Part shown: positions 48,001 to 60,868 of the stretch, in pieces
Numbering within the stretch: position 1 is the first letter of the stretch
Layout: each line of letters begins with the position of its first letter
NCBI GenBank assembly: GCA_002914805.1
Contig: JXTB01000578.1
Span: forward strand, 50,305-114,304
Length of the DNA: 64,000 bases
Direction of reading: 5' to 3'
Source of the DNA: Parasponia andersonii
Taxonomy: Eukaryota; Streptophyta; Magnoliopsida; Rosales; Cannabaceae
Notes under the pieces: model-generated
Told to the model about the DNA's origin: nothing
Databases searched by the model: none
Seen by the model: only the letters and a program-made list of their open reading frames with translations
Made by a program: the position numbers and the translations under genes

Positions 48001-51000
48001 TTGGCTTTTTCTCTAACAACCCAAAAAGTGCAATACACCTGATGGCAATCCTCTGGACATCTAAATGAACATGTTTTGCCTGCAATTCAGAATCCATACC
48101 AATTATTATCTCTAAAACAAGAGAAGTGATCAAGGTTGGATGTTATATTGCAGCATAATTAATTATAGTCAGACAAAACTAAAATCTTGGGAGACAGATG
48201 TAATGTCAAGCTGTAACACTGGGGGTATTTGCCATAGAAGAGAAAGGAGTAGATAACTGTATGTGTAATTTAATATAATTGTGATACATAATCTATCTTT
48301 AATGTGTTTTCATTTTAGTAAGTTCAGCCACACATGCTTAGCAAATTAAGCTCCATATATGCTTCATTTTCTGTCAATTACATTCAAAATAAAAAACAAA
48401 AGAGGAGTTGGGGGGGAAAGAGACTTCATATGCAAGGAAAAATAGAGTAGAAGCAGCAGCAGCAACAACAACAACAGCAACAACCAAATAAAAAGACAGC
48501 ATGTTAGAAGATAATTACCGCTGGAAGCAATAAAGATTGCAGTAATTCAGTAGGTTCAATAGCTTTCCCTTGAATCCAACGCATGGATTTTGCATTCTCC
48601 AAAAGAAGGCCAACCACAGCAAGGCAGTGCATCCACTGCATATAATTTGCCGTTCTTTCCTTACAAGGCTGAGCTAGCTCTTCTATAACCCTAAGAACAA
48701 CTTCTTCAAACTCACCAGTAGCTGCATGCACCTTCCTTGCCAATCCAGACACTGCATCAGCCCAATCTCTATCTCCACCAAGGTTTATTCCGTCTCCTAA
48801 AACAACCATGTTCCCATCATCATCCGCTTCATGGTCAAAAGGCTTGTGCAAGAGTTCCATCACAAATTCACTAGCCACCTTCCAGTTTGTAGCATCAGAA
48901 AAGTCAAGCATTGCACCCAGCAACACAAGCTGTCGAGATGCAAACTGATAATTTGGTCCTGAAAATATTAGGTAACATTAGTCTACAAATTTGAACATGA
49001 ATCCAGTGCTCATTTCAACCATAATAGAAGGAACAGTTGAAAACCGACCAGCATTCATATGAGCTTTGACTAGTTCTATATAATCAGAGACAGTTGCAGG
49101 TAAAATTCTCTCAAGGAGGTCATTGTACTTTGAAGCCTCTTCTGCATAAACTGCAGCTTCAGTGCCCATAGTAGCAGCAGCATCCGAACCTTTTGCCTGT
49201 TCAAGAACAATATTTGAGACTCAGATGATAAGGAAGAAAACAAACCTGAGAGGATTCCTGGAAAAAAGTTGAGAGAGTTCCTGGAAAAGTGTTTAGAAAT
49301 ATTACTTAGTTCCTATCAAAAAAATCAAATTGTGCTATTCACCCTTCCTTCACACTGAATTATGTTCCCTTAATTATAATTTCTCTACATCAGTCCCATG
49401 TATCAATGAATTTTTAAAAATATGATGGATATAAGAGTTTACAGTTCCATAACTTAATTTGAAGCTATAAGTTGTTGGCGAATCTCTTTTGGTCACAAAT
49501 AATAGGAAGAAAAACTAAGACTTCTTTTTTCTTTTACTATGGGGGAGTTGGAATTCGAACTCGGGACCCTCCATTTTGGAAGGAGATGTAGTTACTACTA
49601 GGTTAAGCCTATGACCACAAAGAAACTAAAAAAATTGCAACGACCAACATCAGAAAACTATCATTAAACCCTAGGACGTGGAAAATACTAGGACATTATA
49701 ACACATTATAAACAGGGAAGTCTTTACATTTCCCACTTATTCCCCAAAAGGAGTTTGGTATTGTCTTCTGTACGTTTAAGTCTATCTTTTACAAGTATGA
49801 TGCAACTTAGGTGACCACCACAGCATCAGACTGAAAGAGACCAGAGAAAGAAGCGAGGAATAGGCAATATGAAGGGAGGAGATAAGAATAATAATCCGGA
49901 AGAAAAACGAGACTTTTTCCAAGACTACAGATCAGTGCAAAAATTATAATCTAACAAAGTTAGGAGTGGACCTGTAGGTAAAAGAAATCCACAAAAAAAA
50001 TAAGCATACCCAACAAAAAATCTGAAGAAACCTGCAGCCATAATTAACATTCTTGCACCTACATCTAAAATATTCTGTGGCATTATGATGAGCATTAGTG
50101 GGTAAATATAACCTAAATGCTTAAACTAAACCACTTAGAAATTCTAGAGCTTAGAAGGGCTTAAAAATTTTGAATCTTATTTCAACTTGCATTTGCTTGG
50201 GTCAACCAAATCTAAGCCTCTCTCATATGTGTGTTTGTGTGAACAAATTCACTTTTTTCCTGAAGTACTTCACACATTCATAACTTATAAAACAACTTCT
50301 TCATTAAGAATGCTTATCTTTAGTTCGCTTTTGCCTGGGAATTGACCCAGTGAGAAACTCCTAGAATTATTTTTTTATTTCAACCGGCAATATGTAAAAT
50401 ATAGCTTTAGAACTATGTAGCCAAACTTGGGTAGAGAAAATATTTCTAGTTTGAACGTGATCAAGCTAATCATGGTTTTTTTCTCTAGTTCTCAAGTTCT
50501 TTTCCTCTTTTGCCTTTAGGTTCCAAATTAGATTAGGCTGGTATGACACGGTGGCATTGCCAATAAGCATTGATTTACTTCAAATCAAATTTTAGTATCC
50601 AAACAAATCAGTTGCATGCCTACTGAGACGCCTTCCCAGCCCATCACCCATATCCAGCCCAGTGAAAACTTAAATAACTGAGAAACGTCAAACATAAAAG
50701 AGGAATACTTACTTGTGCTTCACTCTGCAAATGCCTGCATACCATCTTCCAATAGAAAGCATCTTCTGCTTCCATTAGTTGAATACTTGGGGTAAAATGC
50801 TCAGTGTCTGCAAACATCAAAGAGGAATATTATTACAATAGTATTATACAAAATAGCAAAGCAACAAGTTAACTCTTTTGCCTGTATAATCATGAATTTG
50901 CATGGCCTCACTAACCAAATGGGAAAAATAGTAATTGGACTGCTAGCTATAATTAATAAAACTATACAAAGTAAATCAGAGTACAAGATCTTTAATTTAA

Positions 51001-54000
51001 GGCACTGAAGGCTCAAATGCAGCACACATTGATATGACTTTTCAAGTAATACAAAAAATAAGTACAAGAAGGATGATATTGTTAATTACAAGTAGTAAGT
51101 TGAAAATAGTGATAGTTCAAGTAAAACAAGTGTGTAAAAAAAGAATCGACTATTATACGTTCAAGTTCTAAGCTATTATATTAGGATGGTTCATTGTCGG
51201 AGATTCATTAGTAAGGACAGTTTTATTACTTTAAGAAATTTTTCCATAATAATAAAGCTCAAACTTCACACCATTGCTCCAGCTATTTAAAATCTAATCT
51301 CCTCTAAGAAACAGTTGCAAAACTTAAAAATATAAAAGTTTCAGCAAGATATTAAACTATATGTAGGGTGCGCGGGGTGGGTGGGGGTGTGGAACAAAAA
51401 GAAGAAGAAGGAGGAGGAGGAGAAGAAGAGTGAAGATATACTCAGCATGAACACAAAGGGGAAAGCAACCAAAAATTCTAGAATTATATCTGCACTAGGA
51501 ATAAATTCTTTACTTCATTCAAATCATGCCATTCCTTTTCCATGCAGCTCAGTTGACATATAACAGCAAAGCACTATACTTTGTCTTTCAAAACTTCAGA
51601 TAAAAAGTAACAAACGTGAATATTTTGAGCTATTTCTTTGGTCAAATTTTGAGGTTGATAGACGAGCTTACATTTGGTAGAGTTGTACAAATGTGTAAAA
51701 CCAAGAGCTAAGCAAAAATATCTTCCATATTTATAAGCAAAAATAACAAAACCTAGACTAACCTTCATTAGCCTCACTGTGCGATGATATGTTCAGTCGG
51801 ATACTTTCACAATCATGTAGTTCAATTAAGCCAGCTTCTAATAAAGCCCTCATCACAGACTCCCCAACCAATTCATACGTTTCAACATCAAGATATTTGA
51901 GAAATTCTACAGGGTTTCCATCACAGCACTTGGCAAGCCACTCATCTTTCATCAATTTAAGACACTCCTTTGAAACAATTGCAGAACGATCTGCAAGTCC
52001 TCTCTCTAGAATAATTGTTCTGAGCTTGATGCTACCAAAAAAAAAATAGTTAAAACAAAATTAGGAAAAACGTAAAAGGAAATAAAAGGAAGACTGTTAA
52101 ACCACAATCTAGCTAATTATAACTGGATAGCTAGTCAGTGAGATTATTGCCAACAAACTCACAACTCAAGTCCAATTATATACTGCCAAAAGTAGGTCCA
52201 CTATTAGTAAAAACCTAGCAACATGATTAATTATCCAATTGGAATGTGTTGCAAGAGCCAAGAGGTTAAAAAAGGGAGAAACTTTGTATTTAAATCACAT
52301 CAGAACTTACCTGAGGCTTTGAAGAGGAAATTTATCAGCTAGAACGTAACAAGCAGTCTTGCGTACTAATTCACTAACATCCATTGTACAATCAATAATT
52401 GCTTGTGAACTTGCATTGGAAGGAGGTAGAGATAGTAGAATTGTCTTACGCACCTCCTGTGCAGAACCAACATTTACATATTAGTGTGTTCCATAACATT
52501 TATAACACTAATGTATCATCGCAACATCATAGAATTTCTTTTATCCCATTTGGAAAAGGATTGTACTATCTCTGCTTCTTCCGCTATCATCAGGGACGAA
52601 TGTAACATTTAGACTAGTAATCAACAACAGAAGTTCAACATTTGTGATCTCCAAAAGTATTCATAATTTTATGTGACTTTAGAGTCCACAAGATATCATG
52701 GGAAAAGAGCGTTTCAACAAGGGATCTTTCTTTTCTCTTGGAACAAAGGAATCTCTCAAAAACATATTAAGTAAATTTATTGTGTATGTACAAGTGCGTA
52801 CACTGTAAAGAGAAACTAATTCATAAGTGTTAATTAGTTTATATGACTCAAGCAAATAAAATTGGATTTTTCATTAACATAGCATTATGTGTATTCATTT
52901 GACTCAGAAGGGATACTCACAGCATTTTGTTCTAAAGGAAGCACCTCGAGAAATAAATCAAGCACATCACTGTTCTCAGAATCAGTTGCAAAGCGAGAAA
53001 GAGCCCTAACTGCATATGTACGGATCACAGGGACCTTGTCGGTCACTCGGAGCTTCAAGCATTCTATTACCTCATCCCAGAGTTCGTTGGCTACTTCTGC
53101 ATCATCTGGTAACCTCATGATAATCTGGAAAGCAAGAAACTATCAACCGACAAAACCAAACTGTTTGAAGCAATAAGTTTAACTATATCCACTTTCATAG
53201 CAAGCAAAATCGGAAGTTGAAAATAAAATTGTTGAACCCAAATTCAATACAATATCAAAGAGTATCCTTGTTTCAAGAACATATATAGTAAGACTACAAA
53301 GGTTCATATAAATTCTCGAACATATATAGTGAGAGGACAAACATTCACATAAATTCTCTCTCTTACACCTCTTTACCGTAACCTACATTATTTCCAAGCA
53401 ATAAATTTTACCAACATTACCCACGAAATTTTCCTACACAATATACTAACTACAAATCCACTGTGTACCTTAAATTTTTTGTACCCCTTTCCTTTTCTTT
53501 ATTTTTTTAATTTTTCCTCGTTTGTAATTTTTTTCTGTAAACCAAAAAATTCTTATTTAAAGCAATAGCCAGTCCAATATTCTGTTCATCATTTTATTTT
53601 CTCTACATTATCTCACTGACCAAACAGGTTACGATCTAACCAGCCCAATCCCAAAATTATCTAAAACAAATTCCCCAAACTTAATTCCAATGAGTGCCTC
53701 CAATTTGTTGTTCCCTTCTCTTTTTTTCCCCTTTTTTTTTTTCATTTTCTTCGGTGTTTTGTTTTTCCTGGAAACCAAAAAATCCACATTCAAACCAATA
53801 GCTACACTGCCATCCAATTTTCGGCTTCTTCGTTTTAATGTTCTACATTTTCTCACTAACCAACGAAGCAGATTACAATCTCAGTAACCGCCCTAGTCCC
53901 GTAATTATTTAAAGAAAAAAAATCCCCAAATAAATAAAAAAACCTTAAAATTGAAACTTCGGTTGCCTCCAACATTTCCAAGCAGTTTCTTTGCAAAGAA

Positions 54001-54369
54001 ATTACCTCAGAAAAAATCTGGCAGGCGCGGAACCTGACGGTCTTGTTGGCAGCGCCACTGGCAGCGAGGAGGAACCTGAGGAAGTCCTCCAAGAAGGCAT
54101 CGCAATAGGAAATGCGGTTGGGATCTCTGTAGGTGGCGAAGGCGGAGACGAAACGGACGACTCGCTCGGCGGAGGGCGCTCGCCTCTGGAAGGCGAAGAG
54201 GGGGGTTAGGGTTTTGGAGAAAGCGGCGAAGAAGAATTGGGAAGAGGATGAAGTTGTGCTGGAACGGAGGGAAGAGAGGTCCTTGAGTTTGCGATTGTGG
54301 GTTGCGTTAGAGGCAGAGGCTTCGTCCACGATTTTCGCGATTTTCTGCATCAATTGGCTCTCTTGCTCC

Positions 54370-54374
<5 letters not shown>
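45009..54374 (-). CDS. CAPG: Condensin I complex subunit CAP-G (condensin subunit 3), 12 exons, 1036 aa
   Basis: HEAT-repeat subunit that joins CAP-D2 and the kleisin CAP-H on the SMC2-SMC4 dimer to compact mitotic chromosomes. Coding exons in transcript order: 54006-54374, 52921-53124, 52311-52456, 51763-52031, 50713-50807, 49049-49196, 48519-48958, 47565-48079, 47375-47435, 46817-47083, 45659-45920, 45009-45343. They total 3111 nt with agreeing phases. Family hallmarks are the N-terminal kinetics of HEAT units (RFRACQIFSE, then RLPDDAEVANELWDEVIECL, then VRKTACYVLADKFPL), the central AKHVHLDVQRIAIRC and GPTLISIMACKALIDLG, and a C-terminal tail with a basic patch (TRGRRRVRHH) and an acidic end (DEDEIAEEEESEVT). 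Arabidopsis CAP-G is of similar size. All introns are GT-AG except the one after exon 9, which starts GC. The start codon abuts a GA repeat. Confidence 0.96.
47373..47374 (-). other. CAPG: Non-canonical GC splice donor in CAP-G
   Basis: Exon 9 ends CACAAG and the intron begins GCAAGTATCC; the next exon begins AAGTATTTATCC after a TGCAG acceptor. AAG|GCAAGT is the strong consensus seen for GC-AG introns. Reading frame and family similarity (ANHK then KYLSKAFVP) hold only with this junction. Confidence 0.85.
49520..49625 (-). repeat. tRNA-derived SINE fragment in CAP-G intron
   Basis: On the minus strand GGCTTAACCTAGTAGTAAC resembles a pol III box A region, and GAGTTCGAATTCC about 35 bases later a box B. 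CCGAGTTCGAATTCC after a GGAGGG block is the usual SINE head. It lies in the 1.5-kb intron 49197-50712. The 3' end is not defined. Confidence 0.55.

Positions 54375-54406
<32 letters not shown>
54375..54406. repeat. (GA)16 microsatellite in the CAP-G 5' untranslated region
   Basis: Sixteen CT units on the plus strand, GA on the gene strand, end directly at the ATG, so the start context is AGAGAGATGG. The purine -3 and G +4 around the ATG are kept. Confidence 0.93.
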
Positions 54407-54410
<4 letters not shown>

Positions 54411-57400
54411 GAGAATGGAGAATGATGATCTGCTTTGCTGACTTCATCACTTTTTGATTTTTTTTTTTTTTTGAATTCGAGCGGGAAACATCCAAAATTG
54501 TACTCCGATGGACTGAGGATAGTGGCCTAGCCCATTGGATCTTCAACGGGCTTAATAGTTCGAAGGACATTAGTTTTTTTTTTTTCCCCCAGGAAATTGG
54601 TTTTTTTATGGTAATTTTTCAAAAAAAATGAAAATTTTCAAGATTGTTCTGAAAAGGAGAAAATGTGATATATGACCACTTTTTTAAAATTAATTAAATA
54701 GGTATCCAATTTTTAAATTTTATAGCTATATGTTTATTTTTTAAAAACTCCTCAACTGATTTATTTGTATGTTAATAAAAACTCTTCTGCTGCTGCTGAT
54801 GTATTTGTATGTTTCCAATTTTGCCCTTTATTAAATTTTTTAGTACTTTTCCTTTGTTTTTCCCAAAATCGTTCTTCTTCTTTCTCGTTTTCACTCTTCT
54901 TCTTTTTTTCTTCGTTTTCCTTTCTCCCAATTCTCCCCTTTTTCACCATTGATTCTCTACTCCTTTTTCTCCAAACTCCATTCTTCTCCTCGAATCTTTG
55001 GTCGAATCAGTTGTTTTATGGCTTTCTCTTTCCATTGGTCTTATTTTCTAGCAATTTTTTGGCGATGAATATCTTCTCCGATATTACTTGGTATATCTTT
55101 TCGAATCCCTGACATTTTGACAATTTCTCTATTAACATTAGTGGAATTGATCTTGGTTTTATTCTTGTTTAGGTATGTATTAATTTATTGATTATTGGGT
55201 TGATTATATAGTATATTAGTTTTGGAGATTTTCATTTTCTATGGTAATTCGTGTCATAATTGATCTTAATTCATTTATAATCTTATTTTTTATTAGGTTT
55301 TAGTAATTATTTCTATTTTACTGTATGTTTTGAAATTTGTTTTTCGTAATTGGTAACGGTTTATTAATTTTTAGTCGTGGTATATCTAATATTTATAATG
55401 GTATATATGATATGTTTCGTAGTATATGATATTACTGTTTACAATTTTTTGTTGATGAACATATTTTGTATTTCTTATTTAGTTCACATATTTTTGTTCT
55501 TAGTATATGTGTTTTTTGTGTTAGTATATGCCTTTTTTGTTATTATTTATCAAGATATTCAGTACCCTTGTTTGGTTTATATATTCTTAGTCTTGATATA
55601 TTTGTTTTCGTGTAGTGATATATTGCATAATTATTGTTGATTAATATATTAATTATCTTGCTATTATTGATCAAGATTTCGAACCCAGATGTGTTTTTTT
55701 TTCTATTCTAGTTTTTTTTGTGGTACATGATTTTTCGTGTCTAATATATGGATTTTTTAACTTGGTATATGTCTGTATGTACCTCGTGAACTAATATATG
55801 TGATTTTTTTTATATATATTAATGTTTGTTTCTTGGTTTTTTCATAGAGGTTCATATACTGATTACGAAGTTGATGAAGATGAAATTTTTTTTTATTACT
55901 CTAGATAAAGATGAAGATGAGAATTTTAAGTACTTTTTATGTCATTTAAAACTTTCATTAAAGGGTCGTATCATTGTAGGTTTGTGATATCAGTTGATGA
56001 GACGTAGGGGTCATATTTTTTTTGTATTGAGCTTATAATTTGTTCTTTGAAATGAAGGGTTTTTTTTTTTCCTTATATATGAATTTTTGGTCTTGGTATA
56101 TAGACATTTTGTTATGGTATATGATGTTATATACCAGATTCATTACTTTAGATATTTGATATTAATATATTTTTTTTAAATGTTTACACTTTTAGGTACA
56201 TGAATCTTTGGTCTTAGCATATCGAAAATTTGTTATGGTATATGTAGCTATATACCAAATTTATTAATTATTATATTATTGAATTTATTTTTTGTTGGAG
56301 GAACAAAAAAAATCATCATTATATATAATATATATATATACACATATATATACATATACCACATCATACATGAACACATATATTGTTGTCAAAATCTTAT
56401 GAACTAGTGAAGAAAAAAATATTATGGACAATTTTTTGAGTTGAGTAATTGTATATAAACATATATAATGTATTTGAAATGACAAATTTATGTACTATTT
56501 CTTAGTTGGGTTACGGTATTTGAGCATAATGCTCTAGTTCATATATCATGTTAGAATATTATAAGTTATATACTTATTTCATATTAGTATAAATTGTGAA
56601 AAAAATATTATATATCTAATTCAAAAGATTATATACCTTAAAAAGAATTTTTTTCAAATTACGTTATCGTTCTTAAATAGTGTCAGCTTTTTTTAAAGCA
56701 CTCAAGTGTACTTCACAAAGTGAATAACTAAAAACAAGTAAGTAATAGTTAAATTTATATCAAATCATATTATATAAAACATATGAACCAATGAGAAAAT
56801 TGTCTGATATTCAATATAATAATTCTTGTCAAATCAAAAGACCATATTATTTTTGCTAAACCAAAATAAGAGCATATGTTCCATATCACTTTCACTTTTG
56901 TATTCCCTTCTCATCTTGTCTTCAACTAGTGATAAAGTTCTACGACCATCTTTTACCGGCAGAATGCCATTTTATCTTGTATTCCTTATTTTATGAAGAC
57001 ATTCATCATCAATATCTCTACTCTTTTGATTATAAATATTTCACATTCGGCTCTGTTTTCATGAGAAAAACTATCAAAATTTTACAAGTATGTATCGGGC
57101 ATTAAAAATTATATACCATATTCAAATTAGCATATAACACACTAAAGTATCAAATAAATACACAAAGTTATGAACTAAACACATAACTTATTAACCAAAT
57201 ATAAATTAAACAGATACTAAACCAAAAACAAACATAAATTGCTAAATTTATGAACTATATAAATAAGTTTAGGAGCTGAATGAGCTAAATAAGAGGTGCG
57301 TTACAGATATGAACTATAGCAGTAACATTATAAACCACACTCACAAATTTATGAACTAAAGACATAAATTTTGAACCAAACATAATAGTATTGACAAAGA

Positions 57401-58780
57401 AAATCAAATAGAACCAGATACCTAACTTTATATACTAAATAGAAAATTATAAAGGAGGTATATTCTCATATCTGAAATACAACTTTATGGACTAAAGATA
57501 TAAAGTTATGAACCATATCTGAACCACATATAAAGTTATTTATAAAATCAACTCCTTATTTATGAACTACAATGAAAAATTTATGAACCAAATAGAATTG
57601 AATATTACATGAATGTGCGCATGTAAGGAATATATATACTTGAGAAAAATTCATCCCTACAGTTCAAGAATGTGGGCACTTGAGCTCTCATACATACAAG
57701 GCTTTAAGTGTGAAAAATGTTACATGGGTTTAAATCAATCTAGTATGTGAACAGAATAAAGTAAACTTTATAATTGCTACAATATTTCTTTTTGGCATTT
57801 TACCAAAGACTTTATATTTTCAAAAATCATAAGAATCCATATATCCAGAGAGAAATATATGAACAAAATATGCAAGTTCATAAAATCAATAGAATCCAAG
57901 TTCATAAAATTAATACTTTATGTCGAGAAATCATAGCAATATTGTACTAGAGAAATACTTTCATTCAAATTCACATATACCATTCTGAATTCAAATATAC
58001 CAGATTAATAATGTCATGAACTATATTCAAATTTCTATATATCACAAATAAAAAACTATGAACCCAATTTTGCATAAGCTATATTAAATCTAATAATATC
58101 ATAATTATGATTTTTTTTCACCATAATTATGAACTAAAATTGGAATTTATCAACCAGAAATAAAAATCCTAAAATTTCAATTGAATATACCAAAAAATAA
58201 AACCTAAAAAGTTATTGAATCTAAATTTTTATGCTAAAAAAATCTAAATAACAAAAATGAATCGAAACCCAAACTTTAATTGTGATGAATCAAAGAAAAC
58301 CATGATAGAGTTTGAAAGGATTTTGGATATGGCTATTATTGTGGTATATATGGGTGAAATTACATTTTGTTTCAATACCCATTAATGAACTTAAGAGGAG
58401 ATAACTAAAGATACGACATTGCTGACGAACTTAAGCATAGGTGATCGGTGATCCGCCATTGACAAACTTGAGGAGATGATCGGAGATCCAACGTCGTTGA
58501 TGAACTTGAGCATATATGATTAGAGATCCGCCAAAAACGAACTCAAGGAGAGATCCGATGCCGTTAAAGAATTTGAGCAGAGATGAATGGAGATCTGCCA
58601 TTAATGAACTTAAGAATGAAGCTTTTATGGAGAAAATTTAATATGATTTGGGACTCAAATGTTAAAATAGATATTATTGGGAATCAGATTTTAATGGGAA
58701 AATAAATTGGACATTTTGCTATAGAATTTGGGATCGAGTTATTTTCTAAGTTGTGGGCCCTAAAATGGTCAGATGTCTAT
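54407..58780. other. Repeat-rich AT intergenic block upstream of CAP-G
   Basis: The first 200-300 bases should contain the CAP-G promoter. From about 55370 to 56250 the plus strand carries many degenerate units built on GGTATATG or AGTATATG followed by T-rich DNA. From about 57120 to 57600 many units resemble TTATGAACTAAA or TTATGAACCAAA. Open frames such as 54765-55112 and 55377-55640 are low-complexity products of this composition and are not annotated as genes. Confidence 0.5.
58390..58640. repeat. Degenerate minisatellite of ~50-60-bp units
   Basis: About four units share GATCGGAGATCC or AGAGATCCG, then GCC or CGTCGTT, then GAACTTGAG or GAACTTAAG. The block is more GC-rich than its surroundings. 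Divergence between units is high. Confidence 0.7.
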
Positions 58781-59557
58781 CTTGCCCTTTGAAAAATCCC
58801 GTATTTAATTATAAAAATATCACTTTTTAATGTATTTAAAAAAATGCTACTTTTTATTAATTTATATAATATTTAGGGTAGCTAGTCGAGTTATCTCAGG
58901 TAACTTGATCAGTTAATTAAAGTAACTAGATTGGTTCCCCTAAGTAGCCTAATTGATTATTCCGAGTACCATTGAAAATTACAAATTTTGAAAAATGGTA
59001 TTTTTCTAAATATTTTTTAAAAATGTTATTTTTCTAATAAAACCTTTTAAAAGTGATATTTTTCTAAATCAACCTATAATTTTTTAAAAAAAAAAATCAG
59101 CCCATCTGGAATTTTTTAATTTTTGGTTTTTTGGGTATGGAATTTTGTAAGAAAACCTTTTTTTACACTTTGTTTTAATACAATAATCTACTCTTATCTT
59201 TTTATAGCTATATGGTCAAATATATGGATTTTTACAATTGGTATATTTATTTATATAACAATTTTAGTTTATATATAGAGTATATTAGGTTTTATAATGT
59301 ACATCATATTTTTAACTTGGTATATATACTAATATACTAGTCATTTTGCTATAGCACTGAGAAACAGATATTTACTCAAAATAAATCAGCCCAAAATACC
59401 ATCATTTTGCTATAAGAACGATGCCGTCAAAACGATATAGTACACCTTTTTTGCCTTATATTTTACCAATACCCCCCTTTTTATTTTAATAGTTTCGTAC
59501 CTATTTTTTAAGGTATATATTTCATGTATAAAACATATGTAATATATTTTTTTAATA

Positions 59558-59588
<31 letters not shown>

Positions 59589-60379
59589 GAATAGAATATG
59601 TTATAAAATGCATACTTACGTATAAACTTCAATGTATATATTTAATATATAAAATACATATAATATACATTTCTCTAAAAATAGGTATAAAAACAAAGAT
59701 GAATGTATTAGAAATAAAAAAATGGAAATTTATGTAAATATGCTTTAAAGACTGTATTTTTATACTTTTATCAAGCTTGTCAAGGAGCTTCATGCTTGGG
59801 TGATTTAGGCCATTTCAATTAAAAGAGGAGGAAGAAAAAGAGAGAAAATTAGGCTCACTAGCAGTTCCTAGGGTTAAGATTTTAATTTTAGAAGTGTTTC
59901 TTTAATATTTTCTTTTATAGTGGTTTTCATTCTAAAGTTCTAAAATTTCCCTTGATTTTTTCCCAACTAATTGAGATTTATATATTGAGTTTGGTCAGGT
60001 TTCGTGAATTGACGGATTGAGTTTTTTAAACAGATTAGTTGAGACTAATTGAGTTTTGTCAACTAATTAGTTGAGTTTTAAAACCATAACAAGGATATCC
60101 AATAGAATTTTGTATCAAAATTGCTATATTTCAAAATATATTTAGTTAGCTGTTATATGCCCAAAGTTGCATCCTAGAAATGCTATTTATAAAATAACAT
60201 TATTATGACTAAATATCACTTTTAACTCTATATTCCAAAAAGGAACTAAAAAATCCAAAATTATCTTTTCTATTTTCTAGAACGTTAAACAAAGCAACCC
60301 TTGCCTTTTTTGTCAAAATTTTTACTGAAATTTTTTACGCAAATGGCAATAATGCTCTTAGATATTGATATTCAAACTA
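58781..60379. other. AT-rich spacer with dispersed repeat and TA microsatellite
   Basis: 58780-59110 resembles the ATATTTTTCTAA-type repeat seen at 5830-6550 and 18960-19300. A TA run lies at about 59555-59588. No gene is supported. Confidence 0.5.
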
Positions 60380-60868
60380 GGGTAATTATCACTAAAATAC
60401 CATTTGTTTTGAAAGAATATGGAAAAAAAAAACTTTGTATCGTTAAAAATTCAAAATAAATACTTTCTATTTGAATTATCATATCATTTAATACCTTTGA
60501 CAAGGTTTCAAAATAATTAGTAAAATTAGCATTTTACTCATATTATATTATTTTAAACAACATACCACATTTGAAAATAAAGGGAGAGAAAATACACATG
60601 GTCTAAATCTTCTTTTAAAAAAAAAAATTTCTATCCATTACTATGGCACAAATCTAGAAAAAAAAAATTTTTAATTTTTGAAAATTTCTCAAATAGAAAG
60701 TATTTATTTTGAATTTTTAATAATACAAAGTTTTTTTTCATAGTATTTAAATAAGAGGTTAGTGATAATTTTCGTTAAATAGAAAATACTTATTTTGAAT
60801 TTCCAAAAAACACAAGGGTTTTTTTTCACATTTTTTCAAAATACAAGGTATTTTAGTGATAATTTCCT
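60380..60868. mobile_element. 489-bp Mutator-like MITE with perfect 9-bp target duplication
   Basis: The outer ends are inverted: TAATTATCACTAAAATACC on the left, GGTATTTTAGTGATAATTT on the right. TTCAAACTA flanks both sides (60371-60379 and 60869-60877). Inside, a second right arm copy (60690-60775) precedes the terminal one (60778-60868), so that arm is duplicated head to tail. No coding capacity. Confidence 0.85.

Noticed and set aside
49520..49625. Functional tRNA gene
   Set aside because: Box A and box B words are present, but no cloverleaf with proper acceptor pairing could be made; the context fits a SINE head.
54765..55112. Phe/Ser-rich 115-codon frame
   Set aside because: Product of a TTC/TTT-rich tract; low complexity, no start context or domain.
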